From Hirundichthys speculiger (taxonomy: Eukaryota > Chordata > Actinopteri > Beloniformes > Exocoetidae), in contig JAGFBZ010000683.1 of the NCBI GenBank assembly GCA_018398805.1, positions 310,001 to 374,000 of the forward strand: a stretch of DNA of 64,000 bases, read 5' to 3'. Below are positions 12,360 through 23,565 of the stretch, one piece after another (position 1 is the first letter of the stretch; the number at the start of each line of letters is the position of its first letter). A program made the position numbers and the translations under genes. The notes under the pieces are model-generated. The model saw only the letters and a list, made by a program, of their open reading frames with translations. It was not told where the DNA came from and did no database searches.

Positions 12360-12360
<1 letters not shown>
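11468..12360. other. Non-coding stretch
   Basis: Holds a 31-base G run (11521-11551) and unremarkable sequence. A frame at 11847-12173 (plus) has no recognised domain and overlaps an antisense frame. No gene supported. Confidence 0.45.
11521..11551. repeat. Poly-G tract, 31 bases
   Basis: Uninterrupted G run, only 54 bases beyond the right target duplication of the 10.8-kb hAT element. Confidence 0.9.

Positions 12361-12392
<32 letters not shown>
12361..12392. repeat. AT microsatellite, left part
   Basis: (AT)n that continues at 12763-12820 on the other side of a MITE; the two were one microsatellite before the insertion. Confidence 0.9.
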
Positions 12393-12395
<3 letters not shown>

Positions 12396-12762
12396 TCATG
12401 GAAAAAATGATTAGACCATCCTTGTTTTCTTCAGTTTCTTGTTCATTTTAATGCCTGGTACAACTAAAGGTACATTTGTTTGGACAAACATAACGATAAC
12501 CACAAAGATTGCTCATAAGAGTTTTATTTAAGAGCTGATATCTTACCATTTTCCATGGTTTTCTTGATTATAACCTAAATCACTTAAGTTTTTACATCAA
12601 TAGCTATGGCGTTGTACTGCCAAAAACACTGCTTTTATGCATTCAGTGTTTTCTTTTTCTGTCTGTTTTAGTCGCCATGATGACGTTTAGTGGTACCAGG
12701 TATTAAAATGAACAAGAAAGTGAAGAAAAAATGGTGGTCTAAATAAGTTTTTTCCATGACTG
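12393..12762. mobile_element. Tc1/mariner-type MITE, CAGTCATGG family (copy 1)
   Basis: 370 bp with terminal inverted repeats CAGTCATGGAAAAAATGATT and AAGTTTTTTCCATGACTG, flanked by TA on both sides inside an AT microsatellite. A near-identical but inverted copy is at 23022-23386. The shared interior includes GTACTGCCAAAAACACTG and CCATGGTTTTCTTGATTATA. There is no coding capacity. The high similarity of the two copies suggests a comparatively young family. Confidence 0.9.
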
Positions 12763-12782
12763 TATATATATATATATATATA

Positions 12783-12820
<38 letters not shown>
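12763..12820. repeat. AT microsatellite, right part
   Basis: (TA)n with one TCTA interruption, followed by TTTATTTATATG. Confidence 0.9.
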
Positions 12821-12825
<5 letters not shown>

Positions 12826-14285
12826 TTATATGTCTGTGTGCACCCTCGTGATTGAAAACCTCGGCGCCGCACCTGCTCGGCTTGGACCGGTTCTGTCTCT
12901 GGACCTCACATCCCATTCAGGCGAGCTCCTGTGCGGAACAGGAGCATATGGTGTTAAAAAATAAAAAAATAAAAAAGCAAAGTTCCCTCCTTTGTGCCAG
13001 TGTTTTACGGAGGCCTCGTATACTCCCAGGAAAGCTGTTCCTTATTCGTCTTACCGGCGGCGCTTTGCCCCCGTCTGCCCGGGCTGCTTCGGTGGCGCTC
13101 ATCATCTGACATCATCTGGGAGGCGAACTGAGCTCATAAAAGAGCTCTGACTTGAATTTATAATTCACCGTATTCTGTGGAGATTATCCAGCCCCTCCCA
13201 CTTCAAAAAAAAAATAAAAAATAAGGTGTGAATGCATTGTGGCTGAATTAGAAAACACCAGATTCCCGCTCAGAGAGGATTTCCCTCCGTAACAGTTCGG
13301 CGGGAGCAGGAAGAGGACGGATTACTTCTGCATGCGAGGTTTTCAGGTTGCTGCTCTCCACCGCCGCCACCGCCGCTCGCTATTGATGTGTTTTCTCATT
13401 GATACAGAGATTTGGGTTGAGGGAGCACCTCCACTCCGGAGGAACACCTGTTTCAGCCTCCCTCCAGATGGTTAGCAAATCTAAATGCATTTTATATGAT
13501 GTCACACTAATCTGAATATAACACGGCCCGCACATCAAACCCCGCGCCTTAGGTGGAGATGGCGGCGCCCATATGCCGCCATGCATGAAACATGTTCACA
13601 ATTATGTTATTTCGTTGCAATTTTCGGTCTGTGGAGACTTTCGCAAACGAGATTTCACGCATTGTTCTCCATCATTTCATCACCGGTGTTTGGATTTCTT
13701 TGACTTTGTTTTAATTTGTTTTTATTAAGCAGCGGTTTCAGCAGTTGTTGTTCTTGGCTTTAACGCATCGCCGTGTTTAGTACCGTGAGCATTTTCCGCC
13801 TTTATGGATGTTTTTTTTTTCTCTCTCAGGACCCAAATGTTGCACTTCCAGTAATTTATTACGTTGTAAGATTCAAACAAACAGGCGACACGTGGAGGAA
13901 ACTATATTTACCAGCGTTTGTTCTCAGATTAATTCAGCAGTCATTTCATTAAAGTTCCTGTCGCCGATGTTTAAAGAGCCACCAAGGAACTTCAGCCTCT
14001 CGTTTTCTCAGGATATCTGCCACATCTCTGTGGGACACGTTCAATGTTGTTGGTGTGAGACGTGGAGACGCGAAGTCCCAGAGTTATTTCATCTGGAGTA
14101 CAGATTAGAGATTATCTAACAGGAAGCTCGATGACGCTTCCTAAAAATAACCAGCTATTCTTTCTAGTGAAGCCGCTGTGATGTCACCACATCTTTTATC
14201 TCATTTAAAAACGACTAAATTGTCTCTTTAGTCCCAGTAATATCGGCGTCTGAGTGACACAATCCCGTCACGCTGTTTGAGGCCG
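12821..14285. other. Non-coding stretch, no gene recognised
   Basis: A-rich tracts near 12960 and 13205, and CCGCCGCCACCGCCG near 13361. Frames of 60-103 codons lack recognisable domains. Confidence 0.45.
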
Positions 14286-14293
14286 CTCAGGTG

Positions 14294-15114
14294 TAGGCTC
14301 TTGCCGATTGTGCTAGCGTAATTTTTGGCATAATCTGAGGAATTGAGCATAATTTTTGCCCTTTTCCAAAAGTAGCACTGCTAGCATAATCCGTATATTT
14401 TCTTGTCTCAATAGCACAATTTTAGAATAATTAAAGAAAACGAAGATCTCAGCTGCTAAAAACGATAGATTACTATTAACAGTTGGTTCCACTCCTATTT
14501 TGCGATTGCTTTTTAGTTGTGTTGAGATACCGCTGGAATTCGATGAAAGGGAACCGGAACTCTGTGTCTCGGTCCCAGACTCCTTAGTCTTTCTCCCAAG
14601 CGCTAATTAACTGTTAGAGAACGAACTAGAGAAGTCAAGCCGGAAGAACTGTGCACGCTGCTAGCATGCACAGTTCGTTGTTTACTCGAAATTAGCATAC
14701 TTTACCATGGTAACTGGAGGCCATTTGAGTGCAAAACCTTGCGCAAACTGTGTCACGCTCTGCTACACGCGATGGTTAGCAAACTATCCGCAGATAGTTA
14801 TCCACCACACTATCCAGGCTTTGTGCAACCTATTTTTGTTAGCTGGATAGCAGATTTATCCGCCGTATAGGCCTAACCACCGGATAAAGTTACCCAGGTT
14901 TTGAACAACCGGGCCCAGAACGTCAGGCCAGGGTTAATAAAATACATTTTCAAACTTGTCTTGTGAGTTGTGAAGTTTGTGCACAGAATAATTTTTTTTT
15001 AAAAAGTAGCATAATTTAGAAAAGCGAGCATAATTTGAGCATAATTTAGGCAAAAAACGAGCACTGCCACTAGCATAATATGCCACTTTTACTAGCACAA
15101 TCGGCAAATGCCTA
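14294..15114. mobile_element. Unrecognised hAT-type element, TAGGC(T/A)(C/T)TTGCCGATTGTGCTAG termini
   Basis: 821 bp with long terminal inverted repeats: the left reads TAGGCTCTTGCCGATTGTG and continues CTAG; the right is its inverse with two mismatches. Both flanks are CTCAGGTG (14286-14293 and 15115-15122), a perfect 8-bp duplication typical of hAT. Subterminal regions carry many copies of GCATAATTT or its complement. An internal 10-bp stem with 11-base loop lies at 14646-14676. No transposase frame is seen and no other copy is present in this window. I do not recognise the family. Confidence 0.85.
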
Positions 15115-15235
15115 CTCAGGTGAGCTGATCGGCTTTGCAGGTAACTGTGACATCACAGACCCAGATCAGAGTAGAATCATCCAGCTTCCCCCATCTTTAT
15201 TATGACCCACCCATCCATCCACCCACTCATCCTTC

Positions 15236-15395
15236 AGTTCACTTCAGTTTTATTTGTATAGTGTCTGTTACAATGTCAGTTGTCTCCAGATCTTTACAGA
15301 AAACCCAGATCATGACCCCCGAGTTGAGCAGATCATGTTGGCGTCTCCCTGCAGCGTCGGCCTATAGCAGCATCGCTATGACGAAGCTGTAATTA
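15236..15395 (-). mobile_element. L2/Maui-type LINE 3' fragment
   Basis: Contains TTTATTTGTATAGTGTCTG, a CAGATCTTTACAGA-like block, CCCAGATCATGACCCC, and TCTCCCTGCAGCGTCGG followed by CCTATAGCAGCATCGCTATG. The last blocks recur at 33262-33307 and 36482-36530, and at 33 kb they adjoin antisense reverse transcriptase, which places this piece in the 3' region of the same LINE, inserted on the minus strand. Confidence 0.65.
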
Positions 15396-16547
15396 AGATG
15401 AGCTACTCTAGTCTTCCTTCCGCTGAAGTGCAAAGCTGTAGGACCGATCTCTTAAGAGGACACACCCCCTAAAAGAGGGGATCGAGTGGAGTCAGGACAC
15501 TGACTCCGCCCCCTTAAACCAGCTGCTATCAACAGAGGTGAAAACACACGGCTGACGAGGAAACAAATCAGACGTTTCATCTCTTTTTTTTTTCATTTCT
15601 TTAAAGGAGGGATACCATTTCAGTGAATGCGTAACTTTGGAAGACCCATATTTGTAAATGTAAGGTTACGTAAGTTTCCTCATGGACGTGACAGCTCAGA
15701 CTCAGCTGGTTCCTCGGAGTGAGATCAAGGAAATCCGAAATGACTTGGAAGTTGGCACGTCTGACTGCAGATATTATGACTGGCTGTTGCCCCAGCTCTG
15801 ACCTGATTAATGTGATGATGAGCAATCCTGATGCTTCCCAGCTTGACGTGCACGACTCTTGACATCATGTACTTAATGTATGTGTGCTGTTGTTTACACC
15901 GGCGCGCACGTTGGCAGGGACGCTCGCGCAAAACAAGTTTCAAGCCTGGCGGATCTCGTTTTCCTGGTTATATAAGGGCTGGATAAATAAACTAACTGAT
16001 TCATTTAATCCACGTGGCAACAGTTTGAAAATCTCTCTGAGGACGTCGCGTCTTGGTGGAACCAAAAAAGCTCTGAAACGCTTCAGAGGTCTTTTGTTCC
16101 TTTAATAAAAACCACCCAGCAGCTTGTACCTGTCAGTGAAAGGATCCGGACGCCAGCAGTCCAGAACCGTCGCCCTCCTAAAAAAACCTTTTGGAGCGTC
16201 ATTAAAAGAAAAAAAAAGCCCAGAGCTGTTGATTAGTTGGAGCCTCGTAGAAAACATTCGCTGGAACATCAGGTCAGCAGTTTGTTTTCTCAGCTACCAA
16301 ATGTTTATTTACTGCTCTTAAAAGGCTTCTTTTTTTTTTTTTTTTTTTTTGCCAGAACCTCATTTAAATGAGCACACTTTCCAAAAGCCAACATAACCCC
16401 AGTTAAATTTAGTTTGTAAATGCTTTGAACACGTTTTCAGTTTACAGCGTCCCAACGTTATTCAGGCCAGAGTTGAATAATCAGAGTTACTGTTATAATC
16501 ACAAACGAGTGTCAGATGTGTGTAATCTGATTACTCTGCTGGTCTGT
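15396..16547. other. Non-coding stretch
   Basis: A T run at 16331-16350 and otherwise unstructured sequence. Frames at 15601-16321 show no recognised domain. Confidence 0.45.
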
Positions 16548-17295
16548 GAATAACACACTGTTTTTTTATAATGTAAAAATATAATAATGTTTTTTTTGTT
16601 ATTTAACTTCTTTATTGACTTTTCCTTAGAAATGCAAATATGAAATCAGAGTGTAAATATAATTATTACAAACAAAATTAAGTCAACATTTTAAGAAACA
16701 TAAAACAAACCTGACAATAACAACCAAAAGGAGTAAAAGAAACTTAAAAGAAGCAAGAAGAAAAAATAGATAAATAAATTAATCAACTGCCCATTCCTGA
16801 CAGTTGAATTCATCACACCACAGTGTAACATGACACGTCTATTCCTTCGACCTACAAAGATATATTAGCCAATATGATCACGACTTTCCAATCATTTCCA
16901 AATAAGGAGTCCATACTTTCAAGAAGAGATCTAACTTATTATTAATCTTATAAATAAGTTGTTCAAAAGAAGCTATTTTGGTTAGTTCATCTCTTCATTC
17001 CTTAAAGCTGATCTTTTCTTTTACTACCCTGTTTGCTGTTGCGAGAGCTAGTTTCACCCGTATGCACATTTGAGTACAAAATACCCAGAATTCCTAAAGC
17101 TGGCCCCTCCCTCTTGATACATTGGATAACAGAGGTTGTGCACCATCTCACATTCATGGAACATTTGTACCAGTGTTCCGATTTCCTTCTCACATCTCCA
17201 ACATTTAGTCCCAACTAAGACATTTTTGCAGGGGTCCAGTAGTTCCTGTTCAATATTCTGAATGAAATCAGTCGTGTACTAAAGTGTACCAGGAC

Positions 17296-18247
17296 CAGGG
17301 TTATAATAGTTTTGGATTTTCCATTAGTTTTAGTTTTTATTTAGTTTTTCCAAATTCTGTTAGTTTTAATTCGTTTTTAGAGCAGTTTTGCTAGTTTTTA
17401 TTTGTTTTTGTTTTGAAATACTTAGTTTTAGTTTAGTTTTTATTAGTTTCAGTGTTAGTTTTAGTTTTATTTTGTAAATTAGGGTTGTAATTTTGGTTGG
17501 AGTGAAGCACTGAACTTTTTGAAGGCTATCGAATCACATAGTCGTGTTTACATTCTGGTCTCAGTAAACATATTTATCAATGCGTCTTCCCTCTTGTGGT
17601 GTTCCTGCGTATTTACTGACCAGCAGCTATCTGGTCTCCATGGAAACAGTCCATTATAGTTGCTGTTTTCTCCCGTTCCTTCCCAACGCTGACTGGCCTG
17701 CAGCTGTAGCTTCTTTCCAGGGGGCTAGCTTAGGCTAGCTTATCCAGCTAGTCTTGGTTAGCCTTCTTTCCAGGGGGCTAGCTTAGGCTAGCTTATCCAG
17801 CTAGTCTTGGTTAGCCTTCTTGTGTGAGCTTTTCAAATGGACTTTCAGATTCGTGGGTTTTTTTCTCCTTCAGAAGTATTCCACACATTGTATCACCTGC
17901 TTCTACAACAAGGCTCTTATTTTTATCATTAACACAGTCATAGTCAAAGAAATCCCAAATAGGACTGAGACGCTTTCTACCAACTTTTGCCGCAGCCATC
18001 ACTGCTGATCACTTTAGTTTTTTTTGTTTTTTTTTTTCGCGGTTGTTGTTGTTGTACGGCGGAGTGAAGTTAATAGAGTTATGAGGAAAAAAATTACAAA
18101 CACGAAAATAAAGGACGTTCTTGACATTATTATAGTTAATTTTAGTTTGTTTTATAAACACAAAATACAGTTTCAGTTAGTTATCGTTTTTTTAAAAAAC
18201 GAAAATTTTTGTTATTTTGTTCGTTTTCGTTAACAATATTAACCTTG
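17296..18247. mobile_element. hAT-type element CAGGGTTATAATAG...ATTAACCTTG inside the LINE
   Basis: 952 bp. The flanks are a perfect 8-bp duplication, ACCAGGAC, at 17288-17295 and 18248-18255. The termini are CAGGGTTATAATAG and CAATATTAACCTTG, with subterminal TTAGTTTTAGTTTTTATT on the left and TTCGTTTTCGTTAAC on the right. A 53-bp tandem duplication lies inside at 17711-17816. A second, truncated copy starts at 44994. It inserted into the LINE after that LINE had landed. Confidence 0.88.
17711..17816. repeat. Perfect 53-bp tandem duplication
   Basis: Two identical adjacent units (17711-17763 and 17764-17816), each beginning TTCTTTCCAGGGGGCTAGC and ending TTGGTTAGCC. Perfect identity implies a recent duplication inside an otherwise decayed element. 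Confidence 0.92.
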
Positions 18248-18418
18248 ACCAGGACCGGATTTTTTCCTCCCAAACCTCCCAGTCAACAGGTATGCTAAGG
18301 TGTTTTTCCCATGCTAGCTTCACACCTTGATAGTTTGATAGTGTCTGAGCTTCCAGCCTGATCGCCGTAGCTCTTGAATACCAGAGACAGGTGTAAATTT
18401 GGAATAACACACCGTTTT

Positions 18419-20489
18419 AATGGAATCGCTAAATATTTGTGTCATTACGTGAAGATGACTGTTGCAAAAGCCGGTTTTGAGGAAGTGCGCCGGCGCCGAC
18501 AGACCCGCTGACGGGAATAATAGCCTGAAATGTAGTTTCCCTTAACCTGAAATGTACTCGGAGCCACATCCAGACTCCAATCCCGCCGCTCGCACCAGAT
18601 AGCCGACATAAACATGCTTCCAGCACGCGTGTGCCGAACCTTTGATCGCCGCGCTAGCTTGATCACCAGCAGACTCGCGTGACATCCCCGGTGTGATGTG
18701 TTACAAAGGAGGCGCTGCCCCGGCTTCACGGGTTCACATGTATATTTAACGTCCTCTCCGGTGCATTAGGGAGCAGCGTTCCTGTCGGTTCACAAACGTC
18801 CACACGTGTTAGCGCGGACGCCGCGCGTTTGCTCGGGAACAGATACTCCGTATGTCCGCGTGGGCGCGTTCATCAATATTTAAACGCGTGTAACGTGTGC
18901 CAGGGAGCGTGTTTTTCAGTCGGTCTTCCCGGGTTCATGGTTGCCGCGGCCTCCGTGATCCATCCTCCTCTGCGCCGGGGTTAAAGCCGTGCGTCGGGGG
19001 CACGGGGGGGGGGCGCCGCGGGAGGGTGGGCGGCTCATTAGATGGCGCTCCCCGCGGAGTGTGAAGGAGAAAAACACCCCATTAGCAAAACAAACGACGT
19101 GCCCATCGCTCACGCAAATGTGCAGGTTGTTTACTGAGGGCCAGACGGGCGAGCCCGTTGGCACGCCGCACCCGCTGGGGGGGGGGGGGGGGGGGTGTCA
19201 ATGCACTTCCGGGGTCACGAACAGGTAAGGTACCTGGCTGCGTTGTCTTTTCTGCTTACTGCAACCAAAAGAGGAAAAAGGCAAGTATTACTTTTTGTAG
19301 CAATAAAAACAGAAGTAGGGGGGTGGGGTGGGGGGGAGGGGGTGGGGGGGGGCAAGAGGACCAATCCTCAGTGAGGTCTCAGATAAATTTATATAAGATA
19401 GCAGAAATAAAATGTAAGTGTGCAGCAGGACATTAATTATTCATCGGTGCATTACGGCTCTATGGAGCTAAGCATTTTTAGGCTCGCTGCTCGCCATCAG
19501 CAGGACTTTGTTTATCAGCGCCATCAAAAAAATTGTAACAAATGATTATTTATCGACAGCGTAAAATCACAGCATCGCCTTTTTTACTGCTGGTCTGGTT
19601 TGCCGGGGCCTCGCCCGGCGCTCGGGAGTCGACCCGGGCGTCGTTTGTGGTCACGGTTAAGAGGAGGCGGCGTTGTGGAGCTGGCAGCTCAGCGGCAGCT
19701 TTCATGTCAGCCATGTTGTTCTTTTTAACGTTCTGGTGCCAAAACCGTTGCGTCGTTATGTCGAGATGCTCTTTGGTCTTCGTTGTGAACGAGGCTGCGA
19801 AAACATATATATATCTCTCTTTTTAAATCAGTTTGTTTCATGTGTTTATTTGATATCCTGTTATCTTATTCGTGTCAAGTTTCTGATGCAATTATTTTAA
19901 AAATGCAAGCAGAAATTAAGCATATAGAATAAGTTCAAAAGTGACTCGTGCATCAATATTAGATAAAGAGACGGAGGGAGAAATATCAATTTTGCATAAA
20001 AGTTTCTGGAATGTCAGGTAACATACTTTTTATTGTCTTGTTTATTTTCACAGTCGATAAGTCGAACTGATGATGAGCTACGCCGGGAGCTGCCTTTTTA
20101 ATATTTATGTTAAAGAACTAATGTATATTTACTAAAGTACAGTTTCAGAAAGGGCGTGTCGGGTGTTCGATGTGATGTTTTCGCTCTGAATTATTGAGCA
20201 AAGGTGCTCAGAGATTGTTGAAGTTGAGCAGCAGCACACACAAGAACAAAAATAAAAACATTTTAATGTATCTGTTTTAAAAGTCACTTCGTAACGAATT
20301 CCTGATGTTGGGTTTGGAGTCTTCTGGACCTCGACTCCGTCACCGCTGTTTGCTTAACTTTACGTTTCCTTTTTTTAGCTACCTTGATATTTTTTCCTCG
20401 CGTTCGTCCTCCTTGACGTTGATGCCGCTGGGATTACCGTATCCGTCGCCGCCGCCTCCTTCTGCGCCGCCGTCCCCCGCTCGGTGATC
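18419..20489. other. Non-coding stretch with G-rich tracts
   Basis: G runs at 19177-19195 and a G-rich stretch at 19316-19353. Frames at 18445-18729, 18916-19436 and 19542-19900 overlap G runs or each other and show no recognised domain. No gene supported. Confidence 0.45.
19177..19353. repeat. G-rich block with quadruplex-forming potential
   Basis: A 19-base G run at 19177-19195 and, 120 bases on, GGGGGG/TGGGGT/GGGGGGG/GGGGG/GGGGGGGGG runs at 19317-19353. Four or more G runs separated by one or two bases fit the classical quadruplex pattern on the plus strand. Confidence 0.75.
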
Positions 20490-20700
20490 CATCACCAGTT
20501 CACCAGTCTGGACGTGGATGTCCCACAGGATCTTGGCTTTTGAGACGTCTCCCATCTTGACTTTGGGACTTCCAGCCGATACTTAGCGCAGATGTTTTTC
20601 CGCTCGTGAAGAAGCGCTGAGTGACGGACTGGACCGGTCCCGGTACACTCCACGCTCTCTTCCCGCCGTGAAATGCTCGGAGACGGTTTCATAGCTCTTT
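20490..20700 (-). pseudogene. LINE ORF2 C-terminal relic (tentative)
   Basis: Read on the minus strand, with a frame change, it gives LLHERKNICAKY followed by a KAKILWDIHVQTGEL-like stretch. That resembles the C-terminal segment found in some fish LINE polyproteins (KILWDFxIQTD... after the reverse transcriptase). No reverse transcriptase core or boundaries are visible, so this is a weak call based on one conserved block. Confidence 0.35.
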
Positions 20701-22830
20701 ACGGACTGAACAGTTGATTTGCCAAGATCATTACTGATTTCTTTCCTCCTTTGCATTGTGTTAATGCACTGCCAAAAAAATTGCTGCTTTTATGAGAGGT
20801 GCTCACACTTGCTAATAATCTGCTAATCAAGTGCACTTGATCAGCAGCACCTGGCCGCTACTTACTCCCTTGATCCCTGCGGATGCTCCTGCACCCGGCG
20901 CTTCCTCTTTACTAATTAATGGCACACACTCCCGCTTGTGTTTTATATATATAATTATACGCGCCTCAAGGATGAAGGCATGGGAGTAAAGCAGCGACTC
21001 TTTTTAATGTGAGGAGCTTGAAACTTAAATCATCTTCCGCTCTGGATCGATAAGCACCTCTGACTTTCCCCGGATTCTGCTGCATGTCACGAGGCGGGAG
21101 AGCGTTAGCTCGTAGCGGGGCGGCGTTCAGGAAGTTTGTGTCCTCGTGTACGCTTGCCCTATTTGTTCAGCGGAGTTCATCCCTGCGTGCGAGCGGCGGG
21201 CCGGGCTAAGCCTCTTGGGTAATTAGTGTATCGGAGGCGAGTCCATCTCCCTGACCTCCGACCTCGGGAGCCGTCCTTCAGCGCCGGGGTTGATCTCGTG
21301 AAGGAGAGGAAACCGCGGCGTCTCCTCGTGAATCTCTGCCAGACGACGGACCAAAACGGCGATTAATCCCGAGTTGTAGGAGCGGTGCTAATTTGCTATT
21401 ATGCGGGATCTTCCACTCATTTGTTTGGCTGACTGACTGCACAGTGTGTGTTCTGGTCCGCCGGCTCGGTCTGCCGACTTCCTCCCGCCGGCAGGTGAAT
21501 GATGGAAATCATTTTCACCAGGAAAAAAAAAAAATATCAGGGTAGCATCGCGGCTCCTGTTTTCATGTTTTCCTCTTTTCTGACAGAGTTTTGTGGAGTC
21601 GGCCTCGGTTTTGCATTCATCTTCATTTTTGCTCCGTTTCATTCCAAGAAGCCGCCTCAGATCTTAAGTGGAATCATTCAGCCTGATCTCCACGCTCGCT
21701 GTGATCTCTATCATAAGTCTTGCAGATGACTAGTTTGCAAGGTGGTGGTTGGAGGAGGGAGCGGGGGGGGGAAGAAGGAGGAGGGAAGGGGGGGTTCTCC
21801 CTCCCTCTCACCCTCGTCTCTGCGTCTCACTACAGCCAGATAATTAGCTGCCGACTGTCAGATAATTAGCCAGGCTGCATCTAATTTTGGTCGCAACCTC
21901 GGATGATAATGGTCAAATGAAATCAATGGCACGCAGGAATGTGTGGGATTGGCTAAGCAGCATGTGCTCAATTGGCTCGTTCCAAACGGGGTCCGTCCAA
22001 ATTAACGAGTTAGTCGCTTCGCGTTAATGGCTGTTGTCACATCTCGAAGGTGGCCGCGAGCTTTTATCTCATCTAAGGAAATGTGAACTATAAATTAATG
22101 TGACCGCGAGCTTCGCTTCCTCCCCGTTTCAATAAGGCTCCATCACAATTCAAAAACAGTCTAGTTATTGTTATACGTTTTAAATTGGTGGCTGAGTGAG
22201 AGAAAATAGATCATAATGAGATTCTTTTTTGCTTGCATCATTTTTCCAACCAGGAACATCCGCTTAGACTGCAGGTGATCTGAAAATACGGCGCAGCGGC
22301 TTCCAGAGTTGAGTATTTCGTCAAGAAAATGATCTTGGTGGAGACACTCGTGGTGCTTCCAGGTGCCATTAAGTTGAGTAGCAGGCGTAATGGGCAGGTG
22401 TGACTGAGGGAGCACCTCCACCTCCAAACCCCCACTGACATGTTCCAGTTCCAGCCGGGGATTTGGGTTAATGCAGAGTTATAAAGACGCTGGCGAGAAA
22501 CGGAGGATCGGAGGCGTACATCATCGCGATGCGCCTCAGAGTGATGGCGGCCGTATCGCGTGTGACAGTAATCCTGGATACTTATGCATCATTTCCTATT
22601 TCCCGCTCATTGATGACTGAGGAAACGTATCGCCGGTAATACAACAGTTTCAGCCGGAGCATCCGTCTCTCTGGAAGAGAAAACACTGGAACTGCCTGCA
22701 GGGCCGCCGCCGCCGCCGCGGCGTTGGCTTCGCTAACGTTGTGGAGGTTTGTTCACGTTTCCAAGGACGACGCTTTCTTGGAGGAAAGCTGTAGAGCGCG
22801 GCGTCGTCTGAGGTCAATCTGAGAAAGTTG
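20701..22830. other. Non-coding stretch; part may be conserved regulatory DNA
   Basis: No exon recognised. The 21830-22150 part is repeat-free, AT-rich and carries repeated homeodomain-type cores (see separate entry). Purine runs at about 21750-21795 (GGGGGGGGAAGAAGGAGGAGGG type). Frames at 22161-22441 and 22650-22865 have no recognised domain. Confidence 0.4.
21830..22150. promoter_or_regulatory. Candidate non-coding regulatory element
   Basis: Contains two copies of CAGATAATTAGC in 36 bases (21838-21849 and 21860-21871), CTAATTTTGG, ACGAGTTAGTCG and other homeodomain-like cores, with no similarity to the transposons seen here. That is the usual look of a vertebrate conserved enhancer. This is inference from composition only; no alignment was possible. 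Confidence 0.3.
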
Positions 22831-22831
22831 T

Positions 22832-22863
22832 GTATCAACCCAAAATTGATTTTTGGTTGATAC
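22832..22863. repeat. Short inverted repeat (hairpin)
   Basis: GTATCAACC at the left pairs with GGTTGATAC at the right; AAAA/TTTT extends the stem across one bulged base, leaving a short loop. It may be the end of a small MITE or a chance structure. Confidence 0.6.
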
Positions 22864-23021
22864 AAAGGGTTACAAAGGGTTTAGGTCGAACAAAAATCCC
22901 CATAAACGCACTCCTAAACCTGGTGGACGGCCTGAAGCTGTTCTAGCTGCAAAGATGGAGACACGTCGTGTTGATCAGGAATGGGAGGAGCTAAAGCTGC
23001 TTTTACGTCTAGCTTCACATA

Positions 23022-23386
23022 CAGTCATGGAAAAAATTATTAGCCACCATTTTTTCTTCACTTTCTTGTTCATTTTAATACCTGGTACCACTAAACGTCA
23101 TCATGTGACTAAAACAGACAGAAAAGAAAACACTGAATGCATAAAAGCAGTGTTTTTGGCAGTACAACGCCATAGCTATTGATGTAAAAACTTAAGTGAT
23201 TTAGGTTATAATCAAGAAAACCATGGAAAATGGTAAGATATCAGCTCTTAAATAAAACTCTTATGAGCAATCTTTGTGGTTATCGTTATGTTTGTCCAAA
23301 CAAATGTACCTTTAGTTGTACCAGGCATTAAAATGAACAAGAAACTGAAGAAAACAAGGGTGGTCTAATCATTTTTTCCATGACTG
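23022..23386. mobile_element. Tc1/mariner-type MITE, CAGTCATGG family (copy 2, inverted)
   Basis: 365 bp, the reverse-oriented sister of 12393-12762, flanked by TA at 23020-23021 and 23387-23388. Termini CAGTCATGGAAAAAATTATT and TTTTTTCCATGACTG. Interior blocks match the other copy after inversion with few differences. Confidence 0.9.
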
Positions 23387-23565
23387 TACACTGACCAGAC
23401 TTTTGACTCCAGAGCTTTTGTGTCTAGGAACGTTTTTTTTTAACCAAGTACTTCGATTCCCTAAACCTAACCAGTCAGTGGCAGAAAACGGAAAGAAAGT
23501 TCTCAGGTTCGATTTGGCCGCTTGCAAACCGTTTCTCAGGGTCAACCGCGATTTCGTTCATGCTC

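Larger units (their letters stand above)
16565..18401 (-). mobile_element. 5'-truncated Tx1/L1-type LINE fragment, split by a hAT element
   Basis: The whole insertion is flanked by an imperfect 17-bp duplication, GAATAACACAC(T/C)GTTTT, at 16548-16564 and 18402-18418, with T-rich sequence (antisense poly-A) at the left. On the minus strand, 18401-18256 encodes LAWEKHLSIPVDWEVWEEKI, typical of the region downstream of reverse transcriptase in fish L1-like ORF2. After the hAT insertion the frame context resumes with KCWRCEKEIGTLVQMFHEC (about 17213-17157), the C-terminal CxxC...GTLxxxFxxC knuckle. Several stops and shifts show it is dead. Without the nested element it is about 0.88 kb, a typical 5'-truncated copy. 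Confidence 0.8.
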
